Shown piece by piece: positions 8,041-18,100 of a stretch of DNA of 64,000 nucleotides. The DNA comes from Okeania sp034190295 (lineage in GTDB: Bacteria > Cyanobacteriota > Cyanobacteriia > Cyanobacteriales > Microcoleaceae), in contig JAXHSW010000017.1 of the NCBI GenBank assembly GCA_034190295.1, forward strand, positions 13,923 to 77,922, written 5' to 3'. The translations under genes were made by a program, and so were the position numbers. The notes under the pieces are model-generated. The model was not told where the DNA came from and made no database searches. It worked only from the letters and a program-made list of their open reading frames with translations. Position 1 is the first letter of the stretch, and each line of letters opens with the position of its first letter.

Positions 8041-9126
8041 ATGCAAAATAAGCTAGTTTTTCGCAAATCTATTTCCTTATCGGGAGAAAATTTATTCTTG
8101 GGTTTGGGTTTAGGATTAAGCTCTTTTGCCCTAATTTTAGACAGTATGGCTAATCGAATTATCGGTATAGAATCTCTGAGCTTACCTCTAATTCTATGTG
8201 GTCTAGCAACTGCAAGTTTGGGGTATTGGGTTATACCCATACTTAGAAGACTTAAAGCTGGACAAATAATCCGGGAGGATGGCCCCCAAGCTCATCTACA
8301 AAAATCAGGTACTCCAACTATGGGAGGCATATTTTTTGTACCAGTAGGAGTAGCGATCGCTCTGTTATTATCGAAATTTCATCCAGATGTCATGGTAGTA
8401 TCGGCAATGACTCTAGCTTACGGTTTTATTGGTTTGCTGGATGATTGGAAAATTTTGCAACGTAAGTCTAATAAGGGAATATCCCCGAAAATGAAATTGG
8501 CTTTGCAGATCGGTTTTGCAATACTATTTTGTGGATGGCTAGCATGGAGTCAACCTAGTACGGTTACTAATATTGCTTTACCTTATGGTCTACAATTATC
8601 TTTAGGATTACTATTTTGGCCTCTGGCAGGTTTTGTTTTAGTGGCAGAAAGTAATGCTACAAATCTTACGGATGGCGTTGATGGTTTGATGGGAGGTTTG
8701 GGAGCGGTGGCATTTTTAGGGTTAGGAGCTTATTTAGCTCCTACTGCTCCGGAGTTAATGATTTTTTGTGCTTGTATGAGTGGTAGTTGTCTCGGTTTTG
8801 TTGCTCATAACCGCAATCCTGCTAAGGTGTTTATGGGTGATACAGGATCGTTAGCTTTGGGTGGAAGTTTAGCTGCAGTTGCTCTACTAACTAATACTCT
8901 ATGGATATTATTAATTCTTAGTGTGATTTTTTTGATAGAAACTCTTTCGGTTATTGCTCAAGTTGGTTATTACAAGGCAACGAAAGGAACTGATGGTGTA
9001 GGTAAGCGCTTATTTAAAATGGCTCCTTTTCATCATCATTTAGAATTATCTGGTTGGTCGGAAACTCAAGTGGTGGGATGTTTTTATTTGGTTAGTGCAA
9101 TTTTGGCTAGTTTGTGCTTATTTTAG
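8041..9126 (+). CDS. mraY: Phospho-N-acetylmuramoyl-pentapeptide transferase
   Basis: 361 residues and about ten membrane helices. MraY transfers phospho-MurNAc-pentapeptide from UDP to undecaprenyl phosphate, giving lipid I, on the cytoplasmic side of the inner membrane (peptidoglycan synthesis). Family motifs are intact: SGTPTMGGIFF near residue 92, the aspartate pair in GFIGLLDDWKI, NLTDGVDGLMGG, KVFMGDTGSLALGG and KMAPFHHHLELSG near the C-terminus. All catalytic acidic residues and the HHH loop are present, so it should be active. It is not in a division/cell-wall operon here; a DUF3134-like gene precedes it and a glycosyltransferase follows. Confidence 0.96.
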   Translation: MQNKLVFRKSISLSGENLFLGLGLGLSSFALILDSMANRIIGIESLSLPLILCGLATASLGYWVIPILRRLKAGQIIREDGPQAHLQKSGTPTMGGIFFVPVGVAIALLLSKFHPDVMVVSAMTLAYGFIGLLDDWKILQRKSNKGISPKMKLALQIGFAILFCGWLAWSQPSTVTNIALPYGLQLSLGLLFWPLAGFVLVAESNATNLTDGVDGLMGGLGAVAFLGLGAYLAPTAPELMIFCACMSGSCLGFVAHNRNPAKVFMGDTGSLALGGSLAAVALLTNTLWILLILSVIFLIETLSVIAQVGYYKATKGTDGVGKRLFKMAPFHHHLELSGWSETQVVGCFYLVSAILASLCLF

Positions 9127-9183
9127 AAATAAGGAGTCAGTCCTCAGTCCTCAGGAGGGAAGAAAGAAGCAAGAAAGAAGACC

Positions 9184-9320
9184 GTTCAATAATTGATAAT
9201 TGATAATGGATAATTGATAATTACCTCTCCCTAAAACGGAATTGATTGAATAAAAGGAAAATTTTTTCTTGTTTATCCACGGAGAGTGAGAGGATTTTTA
9301 CCTGAATTATTCGGTAAAAG
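9184..9320 (-). repeat. Repeat family B with AATTGAT heptamers
   Basis: GTTCAATAATTGATAATTGA, ACCTCTCCCTAAAACGGAA, AAGGAAAATTTTTTC and GAATTATTCGGTAAAAG. The core is the usual one but the heptamer is TAATTGA rather than TAATTAT. It is followed at 9372-9389 by TCCGGACATGATATAA, an end motif of family D. Confidence 0.65.
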
Positions 9321-9409
9321 GAGAATTTTTTTTCGGTCGCGTAAGCTGAATGGAGTTCTATCGCGCTCTTATCCGGACATGATATAAATTATTAGTTGAA
9401 AAGTCGCTC

Positions 9410-10336
9410 ATGACAAAAGTTTCGGTAATTGTACCAATTTATAATGGTGAGAAAGATTTGCCAGACTTGATAGAATGTCTGCGATCGCAAACTTATCCTG
9501 CTGACCAAGTAGAATATTTACTGGTGGATAATAATAGTGGCGATCGTAGTAATTCATTGATTGAAGCAGCAGCACGATCGAGTCAAATTACAATTTGTCT
9601 GGTTACTGAAAATCAAATTCAAAGTTCTTATGCTGCTCGTAATGCTGGTATTCGTGCTGCTAGTAGCGAGATATTTGCTTTCACTGATGGTGACTGTCGT
9701 CCTCAACCTCAATGGTTAGAAAATTTAATTCAGCCATTTTCTGACCCTAACATTGGTATTGTGGTCGGAGAAATACTTGCTTTACCTGGGGACAGTTTAT
9801 TAGAAAAATACGCAGAGAAACAAGAGACTCTTTCTCAAAAACATACTTTAGCTAATTCATTTTGTCCTTATGGTCAAACTGCTAATTTAGCGATTAGAAA
9901 GCAAGCATTTGTAGAGGTTGGATTATTTCGTCCTTATTTAACAACGGGTGGAGATGCTGATATTTGTTGGCGGATTTTACGAGAAACATCTTATCAGTTT
10001 AAGTTTGTAGAAAATGCAGTAGTTAAACATCGTCATCGTTCAACTTGGCAAGATTTACAAAGTCAATGGCGCAGGTATGGAAAGTCAAATAAATATTTGC
10101 ATGAACTCCACGGTATTGATTTAATGCGAGAGTTTAAAACTAAAGAATATATTTATCGTTTGAGTAGATGGTTATTAAAAGAGTTTCCTCTAACAACAAT
10201 GAAAATAATATCAGGTAAGGCAGAATTGGTAGAGTTGTTTGATACTCCTATTGGTTTGTTAAATGGTAGGGCAAGAATTGTCGGTCAAAAAGAAGCAAAG
10301 CTGTCAGATGAAGCACGACAAATTGAAAGATTTTAG
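9410..10336 (+). CDS. Family 2 glycosyltransferase
   Basis: 308 residues with a GT-A fold. The N-terminus is VSVIVPIYNGEKDLPDLIEC, the nucleotide-sugar/metal motif is FAFTDGDCRP (about residues 90-99), and GGDADICWRILRE (about 184-196) is the ED/acceptor region. A basic C-terminal half ends near RRYGKSNKYLHELHG. It has no clear membrane helix, so it is probably a cytosolic or peripherally bound transferase adding a sugar to a lipid or glycan. Acceptor and donor cannot be read from sequence. It stands 280 bases after mraY with a family B repeat between, so a shared operon is doubtful. Confidence 0.88.
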   Translation: MTKVSVIVPIYNGEKDLPDLIECLRSQTYPADQVEYLLVDNNSGDRSNSLIEAAARSSQITICLVTENQIQSSYAARNAGIRAASSEIFAFTDGDCRPQPQWLENLIQPFSDPNIGIVVGEILALPGDSLLEKYAEKQETLSQKHTLANSFCPYGQTANLAIRKQAFVEVGLFRPYLTTGGDADICWRILRETSYQFKFVENAVVKHRHRSTWQDLQSQWRRYGKSNKYLHELHGIDLMREFKTKEYIYRLSRWLLKEFPLTTMKIISGKAELVELFDTPIGLLNGRARIVGQKEAKLSDEARQIERF

Positions 10337-10347
10337 TCTAATTTTTT

Positions 10348-10551
10348 GTAAGCAAACAGCTATCAGCCATCAGCTATCAGCTATTGCTTTTGGTGTGGCT
10401 TTAAAGCTGTATTAATTGAGCTAGAATTAATCTTACTATAAAAGTTGTTAAAGTCGATTTTTATTTAAACTATGTCTTTAAAAGCAGGGTATTATTGCGC
10501 TCTAACTGACTGCTAATAGCTGTTTGCGCAGCATTCCGCAGGAGATACTTA
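10348..10551 (+). mobile_element. Repeat family C MITE, copy in opposite orientation to 11478
   Basis: Begins GTAAGCAAACAGCTATCAG and ends TGCGCAGCATTCCGCAGG...ATACTTAC. The interior (AAAAGCAATAGCT-type, then GAGCGCAATAA on the other strand) is the reverse complement of the interior of the copy at 11478-11677. Flanks are not a clean direct repeat, so it is older than that copy. Confidence 0.7.
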
Positions 10552-10969
10552 CAACTTTTTTTATATGAAATTTCATTCAATTAGAATGCTTTAATTATTG
10601 ATTTTTATAGAAACTATTATCAAGGCTTATTTCACTAATTGGGAGTAATATCAAATCCGGTAGCATCGGTACAATTCACACCCTATATAAGCATGAATGG
10701 CGATGGGAATTTTATTACTTAGAAACCAACGGATTTAATAAATATAAGATTTCAAAGATGAAGGACTAAATTTTGGGCAAAAGTAGATGTTTAAAATAGT
10801 TTAATTGATAAATGTTTAACTAATTAAATTTATTATTTTTCTACAGGCTGTATTGTGATATTATTATTGACGCTTACTACAGTAATAATACTGGCAGGTA
10901 AGCTCAATTGAATCTGTTGAAAACAGGCCAAAAACTGATATATAGTCTAACCAAAGAGGAGATAGTAAC
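10552..10969. other. Upstream region of the small unknown gene
   Basis: AT-rich, about 400 bases, no open frame. ATATCAAATCCGGTAGC at 10650 is a single family D end. The last 20 bases hold AAAGAGGAGATAGTAAC, a good ribosome site for the next gene. Confidence 0.5.
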
Positions 10970-11341
10970 ATGAAAAACTTGACTGTTGATAGTCAGAAGA
11001 ACTGTTTATTAGTAGATCGAGCATGGATGGAAGACCTGCAGAAAAAGGCTGCATCTACAAGTTTAGAGCCTGGTATGTATGTTTTACGGATTAAGAGTGG
11101 GTCATTTAGTTATGGTAGTAACATGACTTCTGAACCATTTGTGTTACTCTGGATATATGGTGGAAAATTTGTTAACCTCAAGACAAATGTGGAAACTACA
11201 GCTACATGGTCTTCTTTAAATGGATATGATGATACTATTACATTAGAAATTAAAGAGACAACTACGATTAGTGCTTTGTTACTTGATGTTCATGAAAAAG
11301 ATAATTCTGGTGAAATTGTTGTATCTATTTTAGATGCGTAA
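10970..11341 (+). CDS. Small unknown protein
   Basis: 123 residues, not recognised. It starts MKNLTVDSQKNCLLVDRAW and has a mostly beta-like pattern (GMYVLRIKSGSFSYGS, PFVLLWIYGGKFVN, DTITLEIKETTTISALLLDV) with no signal peptide or membrane segment. The regular alternation suggests a small beta-sandwich, perhaps a lectin-like or carbohydrate-binding fold, but that is only shape. The strong GAGGAG ribosome site and intact frame say it is real. It lies alone between two inverted MITE copies and about 500 bases upstream of the PKS pair on the same strand. Confidence 0.7.
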   Translation: MKNLTVDSQKNCLLVDRAWMEDLQKKAASTSLEPGMYVLRIKSGSFSYGSNMTSEPFVLLWIYGGKFVNLKTNVETTATWSSLNGYDDTITLEIKETTTISALLLDVHEKDNSGEIVVSILDA

Positions 11342-11393
11342 ATCATCAGTTTAATATCGGCTATTTTGTCAAAAAATTAGTAATAAATTTGCC

Positions 11394-11433
11394 ACGATCG
11401 CTCTCTTAATTATTGAGGTGGGCGATCGTTTCT
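11394..11433 (+). terminator. Hairpin after the small gene, possible terminator
   Basis: ACGATCGC at 11394-11401 and GCGATCGT at 11422-11429 can pair perfectly (8 bp, 20-base loop), 50 bases after the stop codon and followed by TTTCTG. The arms contain HIP1-like octamers, so the pairing could be a by-product of HIP1 abundance. The T-tract is weak. Confidence 0.4.
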
Positions 11434-11477
11434 GTTGATAGCAAAAAGCAGAAGGAAAAATCTGGCGTTGTTTGCAT

Positions 11478-11677
11478 GTAAGCATTTCCTGCGGACTGCT
11501 GCGCAAACAGCTATTAGCTGTCAGCTAGAGCGCAATAAAATCATAAGTTTAAGGATAGGTTTTAAGTGAATATAGACTTTAGAGTTGACTTTTATAGTAA
11601 AATTTTTATAGCTCAATTAATAAAGCTTTTAGTGAGTGATAAAAGCAATAGCTGAATGCTGACTGCTGAATGCTTAC
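11478..11677 (-). mobile_element. Repeat family C MITE, best preserved copy, 200 bp
   Basis: Exactly 200 bases. Perfect 9-base terminal inverted repeats GTAAGCATT / AATGCTTAC, flanked by an 8-base direct repeat GTTTGCAT at 11470-11477 and 11678-11685. The subterminal region holds CTGCGCAAACAGCTATTAGC and, at the other end, GCTGAATGCTGACTGCTGAA. It has no coding capacity. Confidence 0.85.
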
Positions 11678-11834
11678 GTTTGCATAAAAGTTAAAAATCA
11701 AAAAATAAAATCAAAATAAAAATTCAGTATTTTTACTGTTGACTGTTAATTAAAAAAAAAATAATTGAAAATAAAAGTTTTATGACATAATAATAAAGAA
11801 ATAATTAAGAAAATATTTGAGTAGCAGGATTAGT

Positions 11835-11840
11835 AAGAGG
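11835..11840 (+). promoter_or_regulatory. Ribosome binding site for the KS-AT gene
   Basis: AAGAGG lies 3 bases before ATG at 11844. An upstream in-frame TTG at 11817 has no such site, so ATG 11844 is preferred. Confidence 0.6.
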
Positions 11841-11843
11841 AAT

Positions 11844-14800
11844 ATGAATGTACAGGGATCGAAAATAGCAAGTCCCATAGCTGTTGTTGGACTAGGTTGC
11901 CATTATCCAGGAGCTAATGAATTACCAGCACTTTGGGAAAATATATTGGCCAGGCGTTGCCAATTTCGACAGATGCCAGATGAACGCTTACCTCTATCTG
12001 AATATTACGATAGCGATCGCAATACCCCAGATAAAACCTACGCCGATCGAGCTTCTGTCATAGATGGTTTTGAATTTGATTGGGTGAAGCGACGAGTTCC
12101 TAAATCAACAGTTGTCTCAACCGATACTGTTCATTGGCTAGCCTTAGAAGTTGCTATAAAAGCTTTAGAGAATGCAGGTTACAAACGTGAAAGCGTACCA
12201 ATTAAAAAATCTGGTGTCATCTTAGGAAATACCTTAACAGGAGAAGAGACCCGTTCTAATCCCATGCGTTTGCGCTGGCCTTTCGTGAAAAAATCTTTGT
12301 ATGCTGCTGCTACAGCTAAAGGTTTACCTTCTGAAGTAATCGAAGAATTAAGCCAAACTATGGAACAATTCTTTAAATCTGTCTTTCCTGAAATTAACGA
12401 AGACTCATTAGCAGGATGCCTTTCTAATACTATCAGTGGCAGAATTTGCAATTTCTTCAATTTCGATGGAGGTGGATATACTGTAGATGGTGCTTGTGCT
12501 TCTTCATTAATTGCCGTCGCCACAGCTGCTACTGCTTTATCTAATGGCGATTTAGATATGGCGTTAGCTGGCGGTGTTGATATGAGTATAGACGCCTTTG
12601 AGCTAATTAGCTTTGCCAAAACAGGTGCTTTAACATCTACAGATATGACTGTCTATGACCGTCGTGGTAGTGGTTTTATTCCTGGAGAAGGGTGTGGGTT
12701 TGCAGTTCTCAAACGCCTTGAAGATGCTCGAGCAGACGGGAACTATGTCTATGCTATTATCAATGGTTGGGGAATATCATCCGATGGAAGAGGAGGCATC
12801 ACAGCTCCCTCAAAAACCGGACAATCAAAAGCTTTGATAGGTGCTTATGAAAAAGCAGGATATAGTCCTCAACAACTTCATTTTATTGAAGGACATGGCA
12901 CGGGAACACCAGTAGGCGATCGCACCGAATTGGAAGGAGTAGTATTAGCGATGAATGCTCATGGGGAAGCGAAACCCCGCTCCTGTGGGATGACTTCTTT
13001 TAAATCTGTCGTTGGACATACCAAAGCTGCTGCTGGTATAGGTGGATTTATTAAAGCTGTCATGGCTGTCAATCAAAGAATTTTACCCCCAACAGCTAAC
13101 TGTGAAGACCCAAATCCTGTATTTGATGAAGTAGGTAAATCCCTCTATCCGATTTTACAAGGAGAAATTTACTCTCCGACAGAAACTCTTTATGCAGGGG
13201 TTTCTGCTATGGGTTTTGGCGGAATTAATTCCCATGTTACCTTATCTTCAGGTGATGCTCCGGCAACTTCTTTAAAATCTTCTTTGAATGAAAGAGCTTT
13301 ACTGGTTTCTCATCAAGATACAGAAGTATTTGTTTTGAGTGCTGCTTCAATTGCTAGTTTATTGGAACGGACTCAGGAAGTTACCCAACAAGCTAAAGGA
13401 ATGAGTCTAGCGGAGTTGGTCGATCTAGCAGCAGAACTTTCCAGTCAAGTTAATCCAGAGTTTCCCTGTCGAGCAGCCATAGTAGCTGGAACTCCAAAAG
13501 AATTACTAGAATCTCTGATAGAGTTAGAGCAACTGCTCAACGACCGTCCCCCTGCTCCCAATAAAGTCACAGTTACTCCCGAAAGAAATATTTGGGTTTC
13601 TTATCAAGTTAAGCGTAGTCGCGTGGCTTTTCTCTTCCCCGGTCAAGGATCGCAGCGATTGAACATGGCTCGAACTTTGGTCGAACGCTATTCTTGGGCA
13701 CGGGAATTTTTGGAACAGTGCGACCGCTGGTTAGAAGAAATGGGATTTTTTCCCATTGGTAAGTATATTTATCGTCCTCTAGACCGAGCAGTAGACCGGG
13801 AAGAAACACAGAAGTGGTTTGAAGAACTGACTATAGTTGCGCCAAAGGCAATTTGTTTTGTTTCTTTACTCTGGAAGCGTTACCTAGAACGTCTGGGGAT
13901 TAAACCTGCTGTTGTTTGCGGTCACAGTCTGGGAGAATTGATAGCTTTCCATGCCGCTGGTGCTTATGATGAAAAAACATTACTCAAGTTTGCTGCCATG
14001 AGGGAAAGAGCTATGAGAGCAAAAACCACTCAAGCAGGAACTATGGCAAGTTTAAGCTGCGATTATCAAACTGCTCAACAGCTTGTTTCGGGAATTCCTG
14101 GTTATGTTACGGTGTCAAATATTAATAGTCCGGTACAAACAGTAATTTCTGGTGAAAAAACAAGTGTAGAGTTGGTATTGCAACAAGCTGCTACTCAGAA
14201 TATTAAATATCGGGAGTTGGCTGTTGCTAATGGGTTTCATTCCCAAATGATGTCAGAAGCTAGTAAAAAATTACGCGACCATGCACCCATTCCTGAGAAA
14301 CTGGAAGCGCCTAAAATTCCATTATTTTCTAGTCTTGATGGTCAGTTAGTTGAAACTGGAGTCAAGCTAAGAGAACATTTTGCTCGCCAAGTCATATCTC
14401 AAGTGAATTTTATTGAGCTGGTGAAAGCGATCGCCCCTCAATGCGATATGATGATTGAAGTGGGACCTGGTAAGGTAGTTTCAGGATTAGTAAGTGCCAC
14501 CATAGACTCGCCTTTATGTCTGCCATTGGAATCTAAAGTAGGAAAAACAAAAGACTTTAATCTAGTTCTAGCTAGCTTTTTCACCCACGGTGGTGAAATT
14601 AACTGGTCAACGGTTTATGAAAATCGTTTAGTTCGCCCCTTTATCCCTGCCTCACAACTGCAGTTTTTTGAGAATCCTTGCGAACGACCTTTCTCGGTTT
14701 CCCAAGAATATCTCTCTCCGATGAACTTATCTTTCTCTGGCGATCGGCAACCACAGGGAGAGTCAAACACGCCATTGAGTGATACTGCTATTATTGAAAC

Positions 14801-14885
14801 TCTATCCAATTACTTTGTTGAACGAGGCTCATTTTTAGCAGATTTAATTAAAGCAGATATCGAAAACTTTCCTCCCACTTTATAG
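11844..14885 (+). CDS. Iterative type I PKS subunit 1 (enediyne-type KS-AT)
   Basis: 1013 residues. The ketosynthase (about 10-450) has the catalytic Cys218 in VDGACASSLIA, His351 in EGHGTGTPVGD and His392 in VVGHTKAAAG. Stretches such as SFAKTGALTSTDMTVYDRRG and FIPGEGCGFAVLKRLEDARA are hallmarks of the enediyne PKSE/PUFA-synthase ketosynthase clade rather than of modular PKSs. The acyltransferase (about 590-900) has FLFPGQGSQR and Ser695 in GHSLGELIAFH. No ACP or reductive domain follows; those are on the next gene. The last ~30 residues (LSNYFVERGSFLADLIKADI) are echoed at the N-terminus of the next protein. The expected role is iterative malonyl condensation to a polyene or fatty chain. 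The product is unknown. Confidence 0.9.
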   Translation: MNVQGSKIASPIAVVGLGCHYPGANELPALWENILARRCQFRQMPDERLPLSEYYDSDRNTPDKTYADRASVIDGFEFDWVKRRVPKSTVVSTDTVHWLALEVAIKALENAGYKRESVPIKKSGVILGNTLTGEETRSNPMRLRWPFVKKSLYAAATAKGLPSEVIEELSQTMEQFFKSVFPEINEDSLAGCLSNTISGRICNFFNFDGGGYTVDGACASSLIAVATAATALSNGDLDMALAGGVDMSIDAFELISFAKTGALTSTDMTVYDRRGSGFIPGEGCGFAVLKRLEDARADGNYVYAIINGWGISSDGRGGITAPSKTGQSKALIGAYEKAGYSPQQLHFIEGHGTGTPVGDRTELEGVVLAMNAHGEAKPRSCGMTSFKSVVGHTKAAAGIGGFIKAVMAVNQRILPPTANCEDPNPVFDEVGKSLYPILQGEIYSPTETLYAGVSAMGFGGINSHVTLSSGDAPATSLKSSLNERALLVSHQDTEVFVLSAASIASLLERTQEVTQQAKGMSLAELVDLAAELSSQVNPEFPCRAAIVAGTPKELLESLIELEQLLNDRPPAPNKVTVTPERNIWVSYQVKRSRVAFLFPGQGSQRLNMARTLVERYSWAREFLEQCDRWLEEMGFFPIGKYIYRPLDRAVDREETQKWFEELTIVAPKAICFVSLLWKRYLERLGIKPAVVCGHSLGELIAFHAAGAYDEKTLLKFAAMRERAMRAKTTQAGTMASLSCDYQTAQQLVSGIPGYVTVSNINSPVQTVISGEKTSVELVLQQAATQNIKYRELAVANGFHSQMMSEASKKLRDHAPIPEKLEAPKIPLFSSLDGQLVETGVKLREHFARQVISQVNFIELVKAIAPQCDMMIEVGPGKVVSGLVSATIDSPLCLPLESKVGKTKDFNLVLASFFTHGGEINWSTVYENRLVRPFIPASQLQFFENPCERPFSVSQEYLSPMNLSFSGDRQPQGESNTPLSDTAIIETLSNYFVERGSFLADLIKADIENFPPTL

Positions 14886-15135
14886 AACGCTTATGGGAAC
14901 TATTGAGGGAGTGTGGGAGGGGTGGAAGGTGTGGGAGGGGTAGCGAGTAAAAGGTCTGGTCTGACCAATTCAATTCGCCCAGAAGGCAAATCTTTCTACA
15001 TTCTCTTCCCTTTTGTACGTCGTCCTACCGACACGTCCCCTACCTGAGTTCTGATTCCGGTAGCCAAAAGCATATACCGCGTCCAAAGATACCATAAGAA
15101 TTCTATAAAACATACAAACCATCTACATTTTTACT
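14886..15135. other. Gap between the two PKS genes
   Basis: 250 bases with G-rich GTGTGGGAGGGGT repeats just after the first stop codon, then AT-rich sequence. No strong ribosome site precedes ATG 15136. It probably contains mRNA continuing between the two genes, but a separate promoter cannot be excluded. Confidence 0.4.
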
Positions 15136-18100
15136 ATGTCTGACTCTAACCATTCAAATAATGAAGGACTGGTTAAGCTTCTTTCAGCTTATTTCAGTCA
15201 GCGAGGTTCTTTTTTAGCTCAAGTCATTCGTGCAGATATTAAGAATTTACCTCACTTAACTAAACCTACTCAAACTAGCGCCAAGAGTGGGCATCAGCAT
15301 CAGAACATTTCGCCTTCTCTCAATGGAGTTACCACAAACCAAAACGGCAGCCAAGATCGTTCTGTTATTTCGGTAAGTTCCCATGTTCAAGAAGTTGCAG
15401 TACCCCCAGAACCTGCATCTAAACCAGCAACTTTATCGGTAAGTTCCCATGCTCAAGAAGTTGCAGTACCCCCGGAACCTGTATCTAAATCTGAAGAAGC
15501 AAGTTTAGATGTGAAGTCAATTTTAATCAATCTAGTTGTCGAACAAACAGGTTTCCCTGCAGAAAGTATTTCCCTTGATGTCAGACTTCTTGATGACCTA
15601 AATATGGATTCCATCAAGGCAGGTGAATTAATTGCTTCTGTTACCAAAGCTTGCAACGTTGTCGGTGTCATAGACCCTTCAAGTTTAGCTAACGCCAGTC
15701 TTGGAGAAATTATCCAAGTCATTGAATCAAATGTAGGAGGAACGACTGAGACTACATCAGTAGAACACAACAGTGAAATTCAACCCCAAATTTCCCCTGC
15801 AGCACAGCCAGAAAAGGATTTAACTTCCTTACTCCTAACCTTAGTAGAAGAGCGGACGGGATTTCCTCAAAGCAGTCTGAGTTTAGAGTTGCGCCTGCTA
15901 GACGATCTAAATCTCGACTCTATTAAAGCAGCGGACTTAATTGCTACAGCTGCTCAAAAAGCTGAAGTCAGCGGTGAGATCGATCCATCTACCTTAGCCA
16001 ACTCCACTTTAGGAGAGCTACTAGAAGCACTTCAGCAAAGCCAGGTAGTTTCACAACCACCTCAAATTTCCCCTGCAGCACAGCCAGAAAAGGATTTAAC
16101 TTCCTTACTCTTAACCTTAGTAGAAGAGCGGACGGGATTTCCTCAAAGCAGTCTGAGTTTAGACTTGCGCTTGCTAGACGATCTAAATCTCGACTCTATT
16201 AAAGCAGCGGACTTGATTGCTACAGCTGCTCAAAAAGCTGAAGTTAGCGGAGAGATCGATCCATCTACCTTAGCCAACTCCACTTTAGGAGAGCTAATAG
16301 AAGCACTCCAGCAAAACCAGGTAGTTTCACAGCCAGAGGAAAAATCTATTCCCCAACCTCAAAAGACTATTCCTCAACCTCAAAAGACAACAACTAAAGT
16401 TCCTGTAACAGCTAAGGAAAATTACTCCCGTTGGGTGCGTAATTTTGCCATTGAATATATTCCTCAAGAAATTTCTGCGGTACAAGCTAATTGGTCTCAA
16501 GCTCGTGTCTTGATTGTTAGCGAAGAAGTCGAGGGCAATTTTTCTCAAGGTATAAAGGGCAAACTGGAAGAATATCGCGCTCAAGTTGAAACTATTAGTT
16601 ATGACCAAGTTGACTCCAGGGATAGTTCTTGGCAAAGCAGTTTTACCCACTACTTAGCTATTTTGCCTCAAACACCACCATCATCACAGGAAGTTCTTCC
16701 TTTAGCACAGATGACCGCTCGCATTAAGAGTATTGCAACTTTGCCCCCAGCAAGCAAAAATTGTTGTTTTACTTATGTGCAATTTAGTGGCGGATATTTT
16801 GGCAGTCAAGGAGCAGCTATTTCTCCTGAATTGTGTTGTGCAGGTGCTTTTGCTCGCAGTCTTCATTTAGAGCGTCCTGACAGTCGGGTACAAGTAATAG
16901 ATTTACCTCAAAATATTGAATACTCACAAGCTAGCGAACTCGTTATCCAAGAAATGAGTACGACAGAAGCGATGGTAGTAGCAGGCTATAATAAGGACTT
17001 ATTACGCTTAGTACCAGAAGGTCGGATTCAACAACCAGCAACCTATAAACCACGCTCCCTGTCTTGGTCGGGAGAGGATGTGATTCTTGTTACCGGAGGT
17101 GCAAAAGGTATTACGGCTGAATGTGCGGTAGCAGTGGCAAAAACTACTGGTGTCAAAATGGCTTTAGTAGGTCGCAGCCAAAGGGACAATTCAGAGGTAA
17201 TGAAAACCTTAAAACGCTTCCAAGATGAAGGTCTAACTTGTGAGTATTATTCTGCCGATATTACTAACTCTCAAGCTATTGTTGAGTTGGTGCAGAAGAT
17301 TACCTCTGAACTTGGTTTGATTACAGGTTTCATCCATGGAGCAGGGTTAAATACACCTCGTCGTATCGAACAAGTAACTCTAGAAGCAGCGCAAAAAGAA
17401 GTATCTCCGAAACTATTAGGTGCTTATCATATTTTACAAGCTCTTGCCACCACACCTCCTAAACTTGTGATGGCATTTAGCTCTATTATTGGTGTAATAG
17501 GAATGCCTGGCAATGCTTGGTATGGTTTTGCTAATGAATCTCTAAACCTTTTACTGCGTCAGTTTCAAGCTCAAAATTCTGACACTCAAGTTTTATCTAC
17601 AGCTTACAGTGTCTGGGATGAAGTAGGTATGGGTGCGCGGATGGGCAGCATCAAAACTTTAGAAAAGATGGGAATTGGACCTGTTTCACTCAAGGAAGGA
17701 AGAGATCGTTTTCTCAAGCTCTTTGAATCCGATCCAGGAGTTTTGCAAGTTCTGATTGGCTCTCATATAGGAATTGATACTTGGTGTCCTGTTAAATTAG
17801 GCGAAACTAATCTATTCCGTTTTATTGAAGAAGTGGTTTATGTAGAACCTCATGTTGAGTTGACGGTGCGAACTCATCTCACTATAGACCAAGATTTGTA
17901 CGTTCAAGATCATGTCTGGCGAGGTTCTTATTTGTTCCCTACTGTCTTCGGTTTAGAAGCAATGGCACAAGCAACTGCTTATGTTACTGGGGAAAAACAC
18001 AATAAAATTGCCAGAATTGAAGATATATCTTTGCAGCGTCCCATTGTTGTTAACCGAAGTAATGGGCTAGAAATTGAAATTCATGCTGAAGTTGATGAAG

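Noticed and set aside
12179..12619. Minus-strand frame inside the KS gene
   Set aside because: Fully inside a confident PKS domain on the other strand.
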